From Tetrahymena thermophila SB210 (lineage: Eukaryota; Ciliophora; Oligohymenophorea; Hymenostomatida; Tetrahymenidae), in assembly GCF_000189635.1 (NCBI RefSeq), contig NW_002476254.1:62001-126000 (forward strand): a stretch of 64,000 nt of DNA, read 5' to 3'. This document shows positions 51,415 through 64,000 of this stretch, one piece after another; the first letter of the stretch is position 1, and each line of letters starts with the position of its first letter. The notes beneath the pieces were generated by a model. That model was not told the origin of the DNA. It did not search any database and saw only the letters and a list, made by a program, of their open reading frames with translations. A program made the translations under genes and the position numbers.

Positions 51415-51907
51415 TTTATTTTAATCTCTATAATTTTTTATTCTATTCCTAATAGTTGAGGAGTTAATTAATTAATAAATAGTGTTTAATCTCTAAATAA
51501 TATGAATCGTTTAATATTATTGATGCTAATATCTCTACTTGTAATTTTAGTCTGATTTTAATTTATATATTGAGATACTGAGCAATATTCAATTTGCTAT
51601 AAACGGATACATTCATATATTAAATATTATAAAATATATTCTTGAGAAAAAAATAAATTATAAATATTCCTAAATTAAAAGTTATTTCTCCTCTTTTTAG
51701 AGTAAAATCATTTTATTTACAAAAAAATTCACTGATTAATTAAATTCATAAAAAAATAAATAAATAAATTTTTTTTAAAGAAAGATAATAAATTTATTTG
51801 AACAAAAATAATAACATGAAGAAAGCATCAAAAAAATATAGTTTAATTTTAAAATAATATTTATGATACTCATTTAAGAAACATAATATTTTGAATAAAA
51901 TTATTTT
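51415..51907. other. Short AT-rich intergenic spacer
   Basis: About 490 bases holding the MPP10 promoter and the 3' flank of the nucleoporin gene. No element was recognised. Confidence 0.55.
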
Positions 51908-54796
51908 TCAAACTTAATCTGTAACTTAGGCATTGTGTTTAGCTTCTAATAAGGTCTTTTCAAATTAGGAATCCACGCTCCTAATATTTTTTTCAACAAA
52001 ATCATTGCAATATTTAATTATGCTGCTAAATATTGGTTTTGCCTTTTCAAAATCTTCAGGTTTCTAGAGTTTATGAGCTTGATTGTACAAGCCAGGATTT
52101 TTGTGTTAATCCATAAACTTTTTAGTACAGAGATACACTAAATATAAGAAATCGAAATAGGATTATTTCTCATCAGGTTAGAAATTAGCAAAGAATTCAG
52201 ATGCTGCTGATTTCTTTTTATTTGATGAGATGTATTCTGCTTCTTGCATTTCAAGCAAGACAGATGAAATATTGTATTCTTGATTCTAGTATGAAACTTT
52301 AATCTTATAGAAAAGCTTATAGAAATGAATGATATGGCAGTCGATATATTATTTCTTTTCTTCGCGATACACCTTTTTGAACTTCTTTCCTAATCCGAAA
52401 TATTTTTCAGTATATTTTTCTAGTGTTTCTAGAATTTTTTAGTTATCAGAATGGTCTTTTAGTTTACTTTTGAGAGCATGATTCTATGAAAGAGAAGTGC
52501 ATAAGCGGAATTATTCCTTCAATATTCTACCAATATCTTCAAAGGCACCTACGTTATCAAGAATTTCAAGAGCTACTTCTACCTTATTCTATGTTTGAAT
52601 GTAGGTTTATGCTACTATTTTGGCTAAAAGTGTAAGTAAATTTTCGCTTTGAACATTCTATCCTGTTCTTAGTTATGCCTTAGTTGTGTAAGTTATCTTT
52701 TTTAGACGATTATTTATTTTACAAATTTAGTCAAAAACTTTTCCTCTGTTTTATGATTGACTATTATTCGAAGTCATTGAATTAGAATCAAGCTATTAAG
52801 AGAAATTAAGGTTTGGCTTAAACAGATGGATAAAATTTTATTTAGATCCAACATAGATATTTGCATACTTTTTCAATTAATCCTCAACTTTTATAGGAAG
52901 AGATTCAATATAAGAAAAACAAGTATCTGGATAATTATCAAATCTATCTTTAGCATAAAGAATTATTTTTTTCTCTGCGCTTTCTTCGAATTCCTTGCAT
53001 CTTCTTACAAGAATGTCCTTACTTTCTCCATAGGATGAATTTCCAGATTCAGCAAATTTGACAGAACATTCAACAGAAGCACGCACCAAACCAGTTTTTA
53101 AGATTAAAATTAAGAAATGAGTGAATTCATGTTGAGAGATAGCACTTTTTTCTAATTGTAAAAGTGTTTGTACAAAACCAATGAAATCTAGAGTTAGCAA
53201 TTAGATCATAAGAACACGAGAAGGATTAAAGACATCTGGAGATTCCTTGAAAGATTCATAAAGCATTTTCCTTAAGTCTTGCAACTAATTCCAGTCTATC
53301 CATGAGTAAACATCTTCTCCTGGAAGAATTTCATCTTGAGAAATGTCTAAGCTTGCTTTTAAAACAGTATCATAAAAATTATCTTTTTCATCCTCTTAAA
53401 CAGATTAATTTAATACGTTAGTGCTGAGATTATTTCCATTAAGTACTTCGTATTAATCTTCAATATCGTCTTCGATGTTCATAGGATTAATAGGATCTTG
53501 TTAGTTAGGAGGAACATAAACTTCACTGCATTTTAAGTTCATCCATAGGCAGTCATCTAAATCTTCAATAAAGACGTCGTCGACACAAGAAGGGTCTTTT
53601 ATCATAATGAGGTATATTTGATAACGGAAAGCATCCCAATTAGGACGTATTTTTTAGCTTAGTTAGTTATTTTTACGTTATCCACTTTTGAGCCAAATGT
53701 CAAGATCTTTTTAAAACTCTTAAATTTCACTTACATTGGAGAAATATTGGCAGCGATTAAAAATACCATCGTAATCACCAGCTCTAAATAACTGATAAAT
53801 TTCTTACCATATAGGGATATTATCATCATCAAAACCACGGATCTAATCAACATTATAAACATCGTAGATTCTCTAAAAGTTTTGCTTTTTTTATTTAGCA
53901 TTTTTACGGTAAATTTATTGGAGATACTAAATACCATTATGATAAGCATTTTACAAATTGAAATTATTTTACAAGCATTGTAATTAATTTTAATTCTACT
54001 ACCCAGATTTTCTTAAACGTTGCAATCTCTTACTTATTTTAAATATGTTTGATCCATCTGTAGGAACCATCTTCTCTAAAAGTTACCAAACCTCTTTATA
54101 ATCAATTGATTTCTTTGCAAGATAATCACAGTACTTTGTGTAATTTCCTTACTAAAATTAACTCATAGCTTTAATATAATCATCAATATTTTAAGATGAC
54201 TCTTACTCAAAGCGATGAAATTAATCGTACTTAAATCCTGGTGCAGATGCTAATGCTGCAACATTTCCTCTATAAGTATCACCAAGAATACCACGAAGTT
54301 AGGATTTTTTTGCAAGCAAACGAGTAGCAAAAGTTTCCCCTTTCGAGTTACGGCTTCTCATAGTATCGACAGAGTTAAACATTAAATAGTTTTGATTGTT
54401 TTCTAAATAAGTATCAATTCCTTCTTTTGAGAATACAATATCCATCCAAAATAGGCTCTTTTCTTAATTAGATTTACTACTCAATTCTTTTTCTGCTAAA
54501 AATCTCTATTCCTGCAATTTACGCTCAAGGGAAGGAGCATCCATGCCTTTTTAGACTAATTTGTAGTGGTTTTATCCAATAATTGTGTCTGGAAAACTAT
54601 ATTGCTATATCTTTTTGTTTAAAAGAGACATTAACTAATCAAGATTTTTTTAGCTCACTTGCTACTTTTTGATTCCTGTTCTGGATTAAAGGATGCTAAT
54701 ATCCTGATATAATTTTTTAAGTCTTTATTCCATAACTTCAGTTTGATTTTAACCACGCTTGTCCCTATTATCATCGCGAGCAACAGTAAAACTCAT
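51908..54796 (-). CDS. NUP93/NIC96-family nucleoporin
   Basis: A single exon of 962 codons, from MSFTVARDDNRDKRGQNQTE to NAQVTDQV and TGA at 51908-51910. The span is exactly divisible by three with no TGA inside, so no intron is needed. The N-terminus is helical and Gln-rich, as in the NIC96 heptad region. The middle contains NIPIWQEIYQLFRAGDYDGI, WDAFRYQIYLIMIKD and DVFIEDLDDCLWMNLKCSEV, matching the NUP93 pattern of P-hW-hIY-hhRxGD and DxLWxxL. The rest is all-helical solenoid, as expected of the inner-ring scaffold nucleoporin that links the pore membrane to NUP188/NUP205 and the NUP62 complex. Length is slightly above the usual 820-840. The assignment is from these motifs and overall helical architecture, not from a search. 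Confidence 0.75.
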
Positions 54797-55852
54797 ATTA
54801 TCTTTTCAATTATCTTTGCTAAGTTAATGTTTAATTTTTCTACTTTTTCGAATACCTTGTATTGTTGTTGTTGTTAATTGTCAAGTAAATATCCTTATAA
54901 TAAAGTAAATTCTACTTGAAATGAATTAAGTTGATTGATTAATGTCCTGTGCTAATAAACAAATAAGCAAATAAATAGTTGGCTTTCACTTAATTGCTAA
55001 CTCTATATAAAAAGTTTTTTATAATAAATCAATATCTATCTATCTATTTATTTATTTATCAAGATATTTTTATTAATTAATTAATTTATTCTTCTTTTAA
55101 ATTGTGTTATATATTTATTTTAATTTTGATTTTTTTTTTTCGCTACATTATTCATATGTTTCTCATTTAGTCTATATGAATGAATAATAGGTTTTTCCCC
55201 TCCCTTTTTTATTCTTTTCATTTCAAATTTATATTTAATTAGAATTAAAAAAATATACTGAATTTAATTAATAATTGTTCTTAGGAATTTTTAATTGATT
55301 TATAAATTTTATTTTTTAATGTCTACTAATAATAAAGATATTATACTATCTAATAATTACTATATGTATTCTATTCTATATTATTGAGAAAATTAAGGAA
55401 AATTATTTGTTTATTAAAAAAATTAATTTAATTTTGGCTTACAAGTAGCAAAAACAAACAAATGAGTTTAAAATTAATTAATAATTCAAATATTAAAATA
55501 ATAAATTTTTTCTTCATAAATTTAAACAATTGATTAGAAAAATAATATTTAATTTTTATTAGTTAAAATATTTTTTTTTAATTTTTAAAAAATTTAATAA
55601 TAATAAAAATAAAAAACTTATTGTTTGAGGAACGGCAAGCTTTTTTCCCATTTTCATAAACAAAAATACTTTTTTTACATAATAAAGAATTTCAAAGAAT
55701 GCTTTGATTTTAGTTAGCTAAGCTTCTAAAAAGTAACAAAATATAAATTAGAATTATTTCAAAATATTGTTTTCAAACTTTTAAAAAACAAGTTTATCTA
55801 AAGGCTATTTTATTTTAAAAATAAGATTATAAAATAATTAAATTTTTTAGAA
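54797..55852. other. AT-rich intergenic region
   Basis: Upstream of the nucleoporin gene; contains short TTG (near 54861-54874) and ATCT/TTTA repeats (near 55030-55060). No coding frame or structured RNA was recognised. Confidence 0.55.
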
Positions 55853-58800
55853 TCACCAATAATTTTCATCATCATCATAATCACACCAATTATTCCTATT
55901 TCTGTCCAAAATATTTTTTTCTTTGTTTTTATCTTTGTATTAATCATAAAGTTTTTAAAGATTTTCAGATTCTCTAATTGAATTTGTTATTCTATAATTA
56001 AACTTGATATTTATGGGTGATATGCTTGCTAAAAGAGAATTTAAAATTATTTCAATTTAATCTTCTTTTAATTCTTAAAGTAATTCAATAGTTGTCAAAT
56101 TTCTATCTTTATTTTCTATAAGTTTAGCTAAAGGAATAACAATTTCGTCCTATAACAATTATTGTTACGTCTAATTTATTCCATAAAAATCGAAAATTTT
56201 GTTAAAAGAAATAAGTTTGAGTGACTAAGATTTACCTAAGGACCAAATCAATTTAGCAAATCCTTTCAAGTTTACACTTGACGCATGCCAATAAGAATTT
56301 GCTCCTTCCAAGTATAAATATTTTAAATTTTTATTACCTTAGATAAAATTACTCAAAGAATTTAAAAGTATCTCATCTAATTCTATTGATAGTTTAATTG
56401 TGTAAAGTTGGCTTAAATCATTCAGACTAGAAAATAATGTGTGTATTTTGGAATTAAAATTTTTTCTTTTTATATCTTCAATTTCGCTTTATTTTTTTTA
56501 TCGATTTTAATAATCATCTGAATACTCATTATTGATTAAAAGATCAATTTTTTATAAATTTTCAGATTTTTATAGGGATGATAGAAGATAACTTAATTAT
56601 TAGTAGCAATCTATATTTTTGTTTGAAGTTTTATAGCAGAACTCTACCAAATTAGGTAATTAAAAAACAATAGGATTAAAACCAATATTGTTTAATGGTA
56701 AGCTTTCTTATTAAATATTTAGAACATAATTGTTATCTTTTTCACCTTATTGCTGGTATTAAATTGAATAATTTCTTAGTTTTAAATGAAAATTCTACAA
56801 ATTTTTCTTATTGCCAATTATTTCATAAATATTTTTGAAATCTACTTTGGCAGAATTTAATGATTAGAATTCTTAAAGAAAAGCTTGATAATATGTATTA
56901 TCAGTAAAATCTTCGTTTGATTTTAAGAAAAATTTTTTTTAATTTTTACTTTGTTTTAAAAACGAAGTCAAACTTTCTGCTAATTTTTAGCTTAATTCTA
57001 ATTCAAAATGTACATCTTACAAATCTTCAAGGTGATTAAGATAATTAAAAAACTTGTATGATTACTAAAAATTTATTTCATCATCACATAATACCTATTC
57101 TTCTTCTTCTTCATCATCATCATAATTAACTCTATAATTTCTTGAGCGACGACTACTTTTTCTTCTACCAAAGTAAATTTCATCATCATCGCTATCAATA
57201 TTTTAATTTTATTCGTCTTCGTCTTCTTCTTTTTCATAATCATCTTCCTCATTATCTTCTTCTTCTTCATTATCGTTTTAATTATCACAATCCTCATTAT
57301 TTTAATTTTATTATTCTTCGATTTCATCATCTTCGTTTTAGTTATCATGTTCTTATTCATGATTGTCTTCTTTTTTCTTCAAATTTTTTTTCTTTTTGAT
57401 GGATAAGAAAAATCTAAATTTAAGGTATTTCAGATTTTTAGAAGTAGAAAGAGATTTGAAAAAGTTTTCAAGTTTTCTGTTGGTTAACTTTTATTTTCCA
57501 ATACCGATGTGAATTTCAAGGAATTTAATATTCTGAAACTCAAATAAAAAATCAAAATTATCTGGTAATTAAAGAATCACTATCTTTGCACAAGTAATTT
57601 TTCTTAAAATGTTATTTAAAAGTTCTATTTTTTCTTTTGTGTCTAAAATGAGTCCTTAACACTAAAAAGATTTTAAATAAGGGAGACATTAAATTACTTT
57701 TAACAAATCCTGTTAATCTTTTTCTGATATATAGCTTTCTAGTTATAAACTATCAATGTAGCATTAACCAAGATCTATACTTTATAGAGAGGCCAAAAAG
57801 GACTAAGAAAACAAAGGGATATTGAATAAGGATAAAGATTGTAGGGCTCTCTACTATAGAATAGAATCAAATACAAGCCTTAAGTAGTTATGATAATTAG
57901 ATTTATTTTTTTGATCCATACTAGCATTATCTCCTTCAATATTTAGTACATTAAAATTGCTTATTTAAGATAAGCATTTAGCAGCAAGCAAAATACTTAG
58001 AAGATTATTTGTGCTTATATTCAAATCTATAACTTTTGTGAAGATAGTTGAAGGAATTAAGTCTAATATTAATTCATTATCTTCTATTTTTTGAATTAGC
58101 TTTTTATCTACGCCTTTGTTAAATTGAAGATTAATAAAGTTTAATCTTTTTTCTTCACTTAGTTTTTATTGTAGATTCTTTTTAAATGAGTCTGGTTTTT
58201 AAACTGAATTAGGACTAAATTCAAAATAGTTCAAAATTTGGATCTCTTAACTTGAAAAGTAAAAAGGGTAAACATTTTTTCTTTTAATTTTTGAGTTTTC
58301 AAAACCTTACTCTAAACTAGAAGAGGAAATATTATTTAGTTTTTCTTAGTATTCTAAATTTAATTAATGCTAATATTTTGAAAAAAATCTATTAATTAAA
58401 GACATTGTCTTAAATCTTTAATTGCTTAACTCTGAATCAATACTCATTTAATTTTCTGGATAAGTCTCTTCATTAGTAAAATCAGCTGCAGTAATAGGCT
58501 TTAAATTAGTGATATCTTGATCATTTTTTTGCAGAATATTTAAAATTTATTATTTCATAAATTAGTAGAAGGTAATTTTTTATTTAAGATCACTGATTTA
58601 TTTATCTTGTTACTTTTACATATTATTTTAATGCTCTATATTTTAATTCATTTATTCCTAAGTTAATTCTTATTCACAATCTTTTTAATCATTTTAAGCA
58701 CTATCATTTTAATCATCACTTAAATTCTCTTAGTCTAACTACTAATCGTCTTGGCTATCCGCATCACTTTAAACTTTTTATTCTAAATTTTCATCATTTT

Positions 58801-59020
58801 ATATTTCATTTTCATTGTATAGGTTTTCATCACACTAATCACTCTCAGATGATTAATTAATTGGGTTATAGTTTTCTAAATAATTCAAAAATGTAATCTC
58901 ATCAAACTGTCTTGATTACTATTTTGATTTTGATTTTTAGACTATATTTTTAACTTCTTGAAAATAAGTGATTTAATGTTTTATATCTTACTTAGAATCT
59001 TTATCAAGTTTATTTTTCAT
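55853..59020 (-). CDS. LRR-like protein with internal acidic insert
   Basis: A single exon of 1,055 codons, from MKNKLDKDSKQDIKHQITYF to DYDDDENYW and TGA at 55853-55855. The first 170 or so residues are Asp/Gln/Asn-rich. Then come irregular leucine-rich segments of about 25-35 residues, such as LRLVFDSILQQRALQSLSLF, CLPYLKSFQCQGLILDTK, NLKYLKFRFFLSIKKKK and GNKNLKYLYLEGANSYWHAS. Near 57350-57080 a Lys-rich patch leads into about 90 strongly acidic residues (Glu/Asp runs) that split the repeat region; opposite-strand frames there are shadows of this tract. No kinase, F-box or membrane segment is visible. A protein-protein interaction role is likely. It appears related to the plus-strand gene at 60041, which has the same plan. 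Confidence 0.8.
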
Positions 59021-60040
59021 TTTATTATATCTTTGATTTATTTTATTTAAATTAATTATTATTAAAAACTTTAATCTTATCAACTTATTCATCTTTTAGC
59101 TTGAAACATAAAATAAGATTATTAAACCTTTTTATTAAAGTGACTATTATTTCCTTATTTAGTAAAAGAATTTACTAAAACTTTTTTGTAGAATGTTTAA
59201 ATTATCTTCTAAAATAATTATTTCGGTGTTTCTAGAATATATTATTCTTAAATTCTCGTATTCTAAAAGATTCTATTTTCCAAAAAACAAAAATTCTCAA
59301 TTTTATAATTAAATACTATATTTTAGATAATGTAATTCCTTATTAATTACCATAGCCATTATTTTTCTAAAAATCCTCCATAATTTAAAAAAAAAGTATG
59401 ACTGCTTTAAAATTTTCTTAATAGGTATTAAAATCAACAGATGTGCTGCTATATTGTATATTCTAAAGTATTTTAAAATATTAAAACTCAATATTATTTA
59501 TTCTAAAATATTCAGTAGTATTCTAGAATAATTTTTAATATTATTCTTTATTCTAATATTCTATAAAGAATGAATTATTTATTTCAAATTTAAATTCGAA
59601 TGTCTACTTACAAAAAATATTTACAAATGTTCAAATACTAAAGAATCGACACTTTTCAAATTGATTTTATCGAATAAATTCTGGTAAAACTTTTCTTAAA
59701 TTCTCTACTACTTAAATAGATCATTTAATTTGAAGAACAAATAAAAAAACCTTTTATAAAATATTTGAATTTTTCTCTATGATTATGTTTTAAAACTAGA
59801 GTTTTAAGTTAATAATTTAAAAATTTCAGTTTAACTTATTTGATTAATTTAAGATTAATTTAATTAAAAAAATTAGATATTTTTTTTGATCCATTTATGA
59901 TTATTATTAAAATAGAAAGTGTTTGAAATATATATTATTAATTTGGAATATTCTTTCTAATCCTTTTCGTTTAAATACAAAACTTTTCAAATGATTTATT
60001 ATAATTATATTTTAATTAATAGATTAAAAAAATAATTCAA
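59021..60040. promoter_or_regulatory. Divergent promoter region between two LRR-like genes
   Basis: About 1 kb separating the starts of two related genes transcribed outward. It is A+T-rich with many TTCT/AGAA words; two perfect palindromes TTCTAGAA occur at 59230-59237 and 59521-59528, each fitting the nTTCnnGAAn core of a heat-shock element. In such A+T-rich DNA this may be chance. No gene was found inside. Confidence 0.4.
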
Positions 60041-62743
60041 ATGCAATAAAAAACAAATAATAAATCTTAAAATTCATTTACCCAAAATTAGGTATTTGAA
60101 AATTAGTTTTTAAGCTATTTAAGATAATTAGCTTAAGAACATGAAAGCTTATACTAATAATAACCATAACTATTTTAGTCAAAAGATATTTCTTGCCTTA
60201 AAGATTAGATAATTAATAATATATACTATCCTATTCGAAAATTAGAATTCTCAACTAAAGCAGGAATACATTAAATACTATCAAAATTTAAAGAGTTTGA
60301 TAATAGAATATTAGAAATTAAAAAGTAATTGCATATTGATGACCAAGATGACTTGAATTAAGATAAAGAAGTATAAGAAGCTAGGAGAGATTACTTTTAA
60401 GATAATTAAAACAAAGAATTTTCTAAAGTTCAATTTGAAAAACCAAAACTTCCAAAAAAGGAAGAAAACGATAAAAAAGAAATTGACATAAAAGAAAATA
60501 AAAAATTTGAATAAATAGATTCTAATACTAGTAGCATTAATTCTCAAATTCTATAACTTACAACAGAATAAATAAATGAATCCTAATTTGATGTGTATGA
60601 TGAGTAATAATAAAAAATATGTTTTTATATGAAAGGAAAATCTTTAAGTCAACTTTGTGATTTAATTAAATTAGACCAGCTTCTTAAATCTTAATAGAAT
60701 AAATTATAAGATGTGAAATTCTTTGTTTTGGCAATAGAAAATCTAAAAAATAGAGCCAATATTTATTCTCTTTATAGATATTTAATTAGCATGAAATGTA
60801 ATGTATTGTTCATCAAAGATTATGAATAAAAGAAAAAAGAAAATAAAAAAAAGGTCACAAAATAAACAATAAAAAATTCTGAAGTTTTTGAAATACTTGA
60901 TGAATCCTATCAAATTGCTCTAAAAAATATTAATTTGTAGTCACTTAAAATAAAGAGCTAACATTCAATTAGCTTTGAAGCCTTTTTATCTGCTATGACA
61001 AATATCAACCTTTCTCTTAGTAACATATGCTTCTTAGAATTAAGTATAAAAAAAATAGAAGTTGAGCAATAATAAATTTCTACTTTTTTTTAATGCTTAA
61101 ATGAACTTCCTTATTTATAGCACTTGGATATTTCTGGTTTAAATATAACTGAATAAGAATCATTTGATAATATGAATAATCTATTAAAAAAGCTTAAATA
61201 TATTTATTTGTCCCTTAGTTAATTACCTAGTGAAGTGGATACTAAATTTGATTTTGGAAACGCTTAAGCTTTGACTTTATATATTGATTTGGTCGAAACT
61301 CAGCTAACTAAACTATAATAGATAAGCTTATTTAATAGCTTAAGTAAAGCAAAAAATTTGTTTTATTCATTATTAGATATAAGTCATAAAGACAATAAAG
61401 ATAAGGAATAAAAAAATGAAGATCAAAAAGAAGAGATAAAAAACAACAAAAATGCAAAGAACGAAAAAATAAAAAAAGATAAAAAAGAAAAATCAAAGAA
61501 AAATTAAAGATAAAATCCAGTGAATTAAGAAGAAATAAACTATGATAAGTAAGAAGAAGAATTGTTTTAGCTTTTATCAGAACCTAATTAACTTGAGAAT
61601 TATTATGTAAAAATAAAATACAACCCATTTATTTATAAAATTCTCATGGCATAACTAAAGAATGGTAAAAACATGAGGTAAATAAATATAGACTTTTAAT
61701 TAAAAGATTAAAAAGAAAGTAAAAATAAAGCTGATGAAGAGTGTGTCAAAGATAAAAAACAGAAGCAAGAAAAATAAAACGAATAAGAGTGCTTAAATAT
61801 TGATTTGTAAGATTTATTTGATATCTTGCAAAACAACTATAATAAGCATTTAGAAGGTGTTAGAATTGAGCATGACTGTATGAATTTTAAATATAGTAAA
61901 ATTTTTGAAGATATGGATTATTTTAAATTAAATTTTAACATACTACCAATTAGTGATAAAGATTTCAAGTAAATCCTACACTTTTAAAACTAATTCTCCT
62001 TTAAACTTGAAAAACTTAAATATATTATAGTATCATCTCCTTTTGATTAAGCTAATCTAGTTCCAATCGATTTATTATGCTAATCTTTAAGCAAATCTCC
62101 ATACATTCAATCTATGGATTTAACTTTTTTTGATGATTATGATACTAAAATTTGTAGAGAAAAATAAAATTATAACTATCCTAGTGTGGAATTTTTGAAA
62201 AGACTTAGCAGTTTAAAGTATCTTGATAATCTGTCTTTAAATTTTCCTATTAATCAAGATATTCTCAACTCGTTAGAGTTTCTTTTAAATAATCATTAGA
62301 GCATAAACTATTTATAATTTTCTAGGAATCTATATTACTATTAGTCTGACACAAACTATGCTTAGTTTTACTAAGCATTAAAAAATTGTAAATCTTTAAT
62401 ATCAATAAAATTAGATTTATAAATAGAAAAAATTAATATTTACCAAGAAGTATCATTAGAAGACTATGAGGATTTAAAAATTAATTTATTCTATCAACCA
62501 TTTAGTGATTTCATAGAATCAGAAAAGGGTAGAGCTGTTTATATAAATTATTAAGAAGAAGCATTAAATTAGAAAAGTGTTGAAATGATTCTTAATTCTT
62601 TAGATAAATAAAAAGAAACTATTTACCTAAAATTATCAGAAAAACTCCTAAAGTAAATTTCTAAATATAGCAATTTGAATAAAATTCTAAACAGATGCAT
62701 TCAAAAAGGATAAGTAACAAGTTTTGAAGAAATATTTAACTGA
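60041..62743 (+). CDS. LRR-like protein with Lys/Glu-rich insert
   Basis: A single exon of 900 codons, from MQQKTNNKSQNSFTQNQVFE to TSFEEIFN and TGA at 62741-62743. The first 180 residues are charged and Gln-rich. Leucine-rich segments follow, for example CLNELPYLQHLDISGLNITE, LLKKLKYIYLSLSQLPSE, EKLKYIIVSSPFDQANLVPI, YLDNLSLNFPINQDILNSL and EFLLNNHQSINYLQFSRNLY. A Lys/Glu-rich insert sits near 61385-61560 and another near 61700-61790, like the charged insert in the minus-strand neighbour. Both proteins share plan, repeat style and single-exon structure, so they are probably diverged copies from an inverted duplication. The molecular function is unknown; the repeats suggest a binding scaffold. 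It has no signal peptide. Confidence 0.8.
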
Positions 62744-63537
62744 ACTAAAAATAATTGATATTTAGTAATTTATTTATGATATTATTTTATGTTTAGATTT
62801 TATCATTTAAACTTATCAAAAATATTTTTAATTTTTTACTTAAACTTTTTCAAATTAATTAAATTGATTTTGTTAATTTAAAAATAAACTTTTTATAAAG
62901 CATTTCCTGGTTTTTAATTCTCGTGGTATTTGGATGAAGAAATGAAAAAATTTAATTTTAGGATTTGCTATTTAATAATTTAATAGATTAATTAGATTTA
63001 AAAAAATTTTAATTTAATTTTTATCACAAAATAAATCCTTTTTTTAGAATTTTATTATTAAAAAATTAGATAATTAAATTAACTTATGTTATTTATCAAT
63101 AATTCTTCCAATTGCTTAAAATTAAAATGAGGATTTTTTTTTGTATTCTAATATATATTTTTAATAAAAAGGTAATTATTATTTATATTCTACTGTTAAA
63201 TACAAAAATATAGTACATGATAAAAAAAAATTATTATATAAAAAAGATAAAATAAATTGTGATCAGAAAATGATTAAGATATATAAAAATAAATAAAAGC
63301 ATATTCATTAACTAAATTAATGATATTAATATAAAAATAAAATTTTGTTATTTAAAAAAATAAATAAGAAAATAGATAGAGCTTTACATACATACATAAA
63401 TGATTAATTTGTAAATAAATTATAATTATATTTATTATGTTTAATATAAGAAATTAATAAAAAATGGATTTATTTTATTTTCATGATTATAGTTGAATTT
63501 TATTTAACTTGTAAATATATTTAAATAATTTATATTT
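62744..63537. other. Convergent AT-rich spacer
   Basis: About 790 bases between the 3' ends of the plus-strand LRR-like gene and the minus-strand palmitoyltransferase gene. No coding frame, RNA or repeat was recognised. Confidence 0.6.
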
Positions 63538-64000
63538 TCATGGCTAGCTAATATTCCTTTCGCTTATATTCCTAAATCTATAATTAGGATTCTTTTTATT
63601 ATAAAAGCACATTTGAAGGCAGTTTTAAAATGAAGATAACTGCTAATATTAGGTTTGCGTATCGTTGAGAAGAGATTAATGAAGTTAGGTATCATCAGCA
63701 GGGGCTAATGCAGATAATCCATTCGATTCTGTTACCTGAGAGAGCTAATTAATTTTTGCTTATTAACTAAATCTTTCGTATGTAGTTTTGTTAGCTCGGA
63801 AATTACCAAGCTAAACAAATAGAAGAAGTGTTAATGGTATGCCAAACAAAAGGCAAAAGAATACTGCAATGGAATTAAGCACAACTTTTAGAACAAAGAA
63901 TAAAATGTGTTAATCTTAAGTAAATAAATTAAGTGGATCGATATAAACTGGAGAGACAGAAGAATTTTATTAGGGATAATTAAATTACCAGATGTATATT
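63538..64000 (-). CDS. DHHC-type palmitoyltransferase, C-terminal part (partial)
   Basis: The 5' part lies beyond the window end, so the DHHC cysteine-rich domain itself is not seen. The visible frame has a hydrophobic segment (VLNSIAVFFCLLFGIPLTLL, continuing LLFVQLGNF), consistent with the last transmembrane helix of this family. It is followed at once by RANKTTYERF, which contains the TTxE motif that follows the transmembrane helices in DHHC enzymes. A cytoplasmic Gln/Ser-rich tail with QNCLQMCFYNKKNPNYRF ends at TGA 63538-63540. The enzyme would S-acylate cysteines of membrane-associated proteins. The call rests on the TTxE motif directly after a membrane helix and the tail aromatic/Asn pattern. 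Confidence 0.75.

Noticed and set aside
57073-57399. His/Phe-rich plus-strand ORF and Lys/Met-rich minus-strand ORF
   Set aside because: Both are shadows of the Asp/Glu tract inside the 1,055-residue LRR-like gene.
1-64000. tRNAs, transposons, CRISPR arrays, telomere repeats, chromosome-breakage sequence
   Set aside because: I looked for T-loop motifs, transposase or reverse-transcriptase motifs, regular spaced repeats, GGGGTT runs and the Tetrahymena breakage 15-mer and saw none.

Overview
The window reads as macronuclear DNA of an oligohymenophorean ciliate, most like Tetrahymena. It is roughly 78% A+T. Long reading frames only make sense if TAA and TAG code for glutamine and TGA is the only stop: two recognisable housekeeping genes (MPP10 and a NUP93-like nucleoporin) carry many in-frame TAA/TAG codons and end at TGA. 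Introns begin GT, end AG, are very A+T-rich and mostly 45 to 370 bases long, which fits Tetrahymena better than Paramecium, whose introns are about 25 bases. A standard-code reading breaks almost every gene here into shadow fragments. I translated with the ciliate code; exon edges are my reading of frame and GT/AG, without transcript data.

Layout. 0.9-12.0 kb (+): one giant secreted/membrane protein with a signal peptide, cysteine-rich repeats, a beta-helix-like region with recurring Gly-Gly-Ala and a multi-pass C-terminus. 12.6-32.5 kb (-): a head-to-tail run of six genes: a FAIM-like domain fused to an endocytic-adaptor-like Gln/Asn-rich tail, a tandem cyclic-nucleotide-binding protein, an FCP1/NIF-type phosphatase with a long disordered N-terminus, a Gln-rich protein, a small unknown protein, and a mitochondrial Rieske/AIF-type flavoprotein. 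32.5-37.1 kb: mostly non-coding, with one weak candidate ORF. 37.1 kb (+): a kinase-fold protein lacking the catalytic Asp and DFG motifs, i.e. a pseudokinase. 41.4-45.0 kb: a von Willebrand A-domain protein (-) and an unknown 407-residue protein (+). 45.55-45.81 kb (-): a U3 snoRNA gene with a TATA-like box. 46.6-59.0 kb (-): four intron-poor genes: unknown coiled-coil protein, MPP10 (a U3 snoRNP protein), NUP93-like nucleoporin, and an LRR-like protein. 60.0-62.7 kb (+): a divergently arranged LRR-like relative. 63.5-64.0 kb (-): C-terminus of a DHHC palmitoyltransferase, cut by the window end.

There is no operon logic, as expected for a ciliate. Two genes are functionally linked: the U3 snoRNA and MPP10 lie about 3.6 kb apart on the same strand, and both belong to the small-subunit processome. 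I found no tRNA, rRNA, transposon, CRISPR array, telomere repeat or chromosome-breakage sequence.
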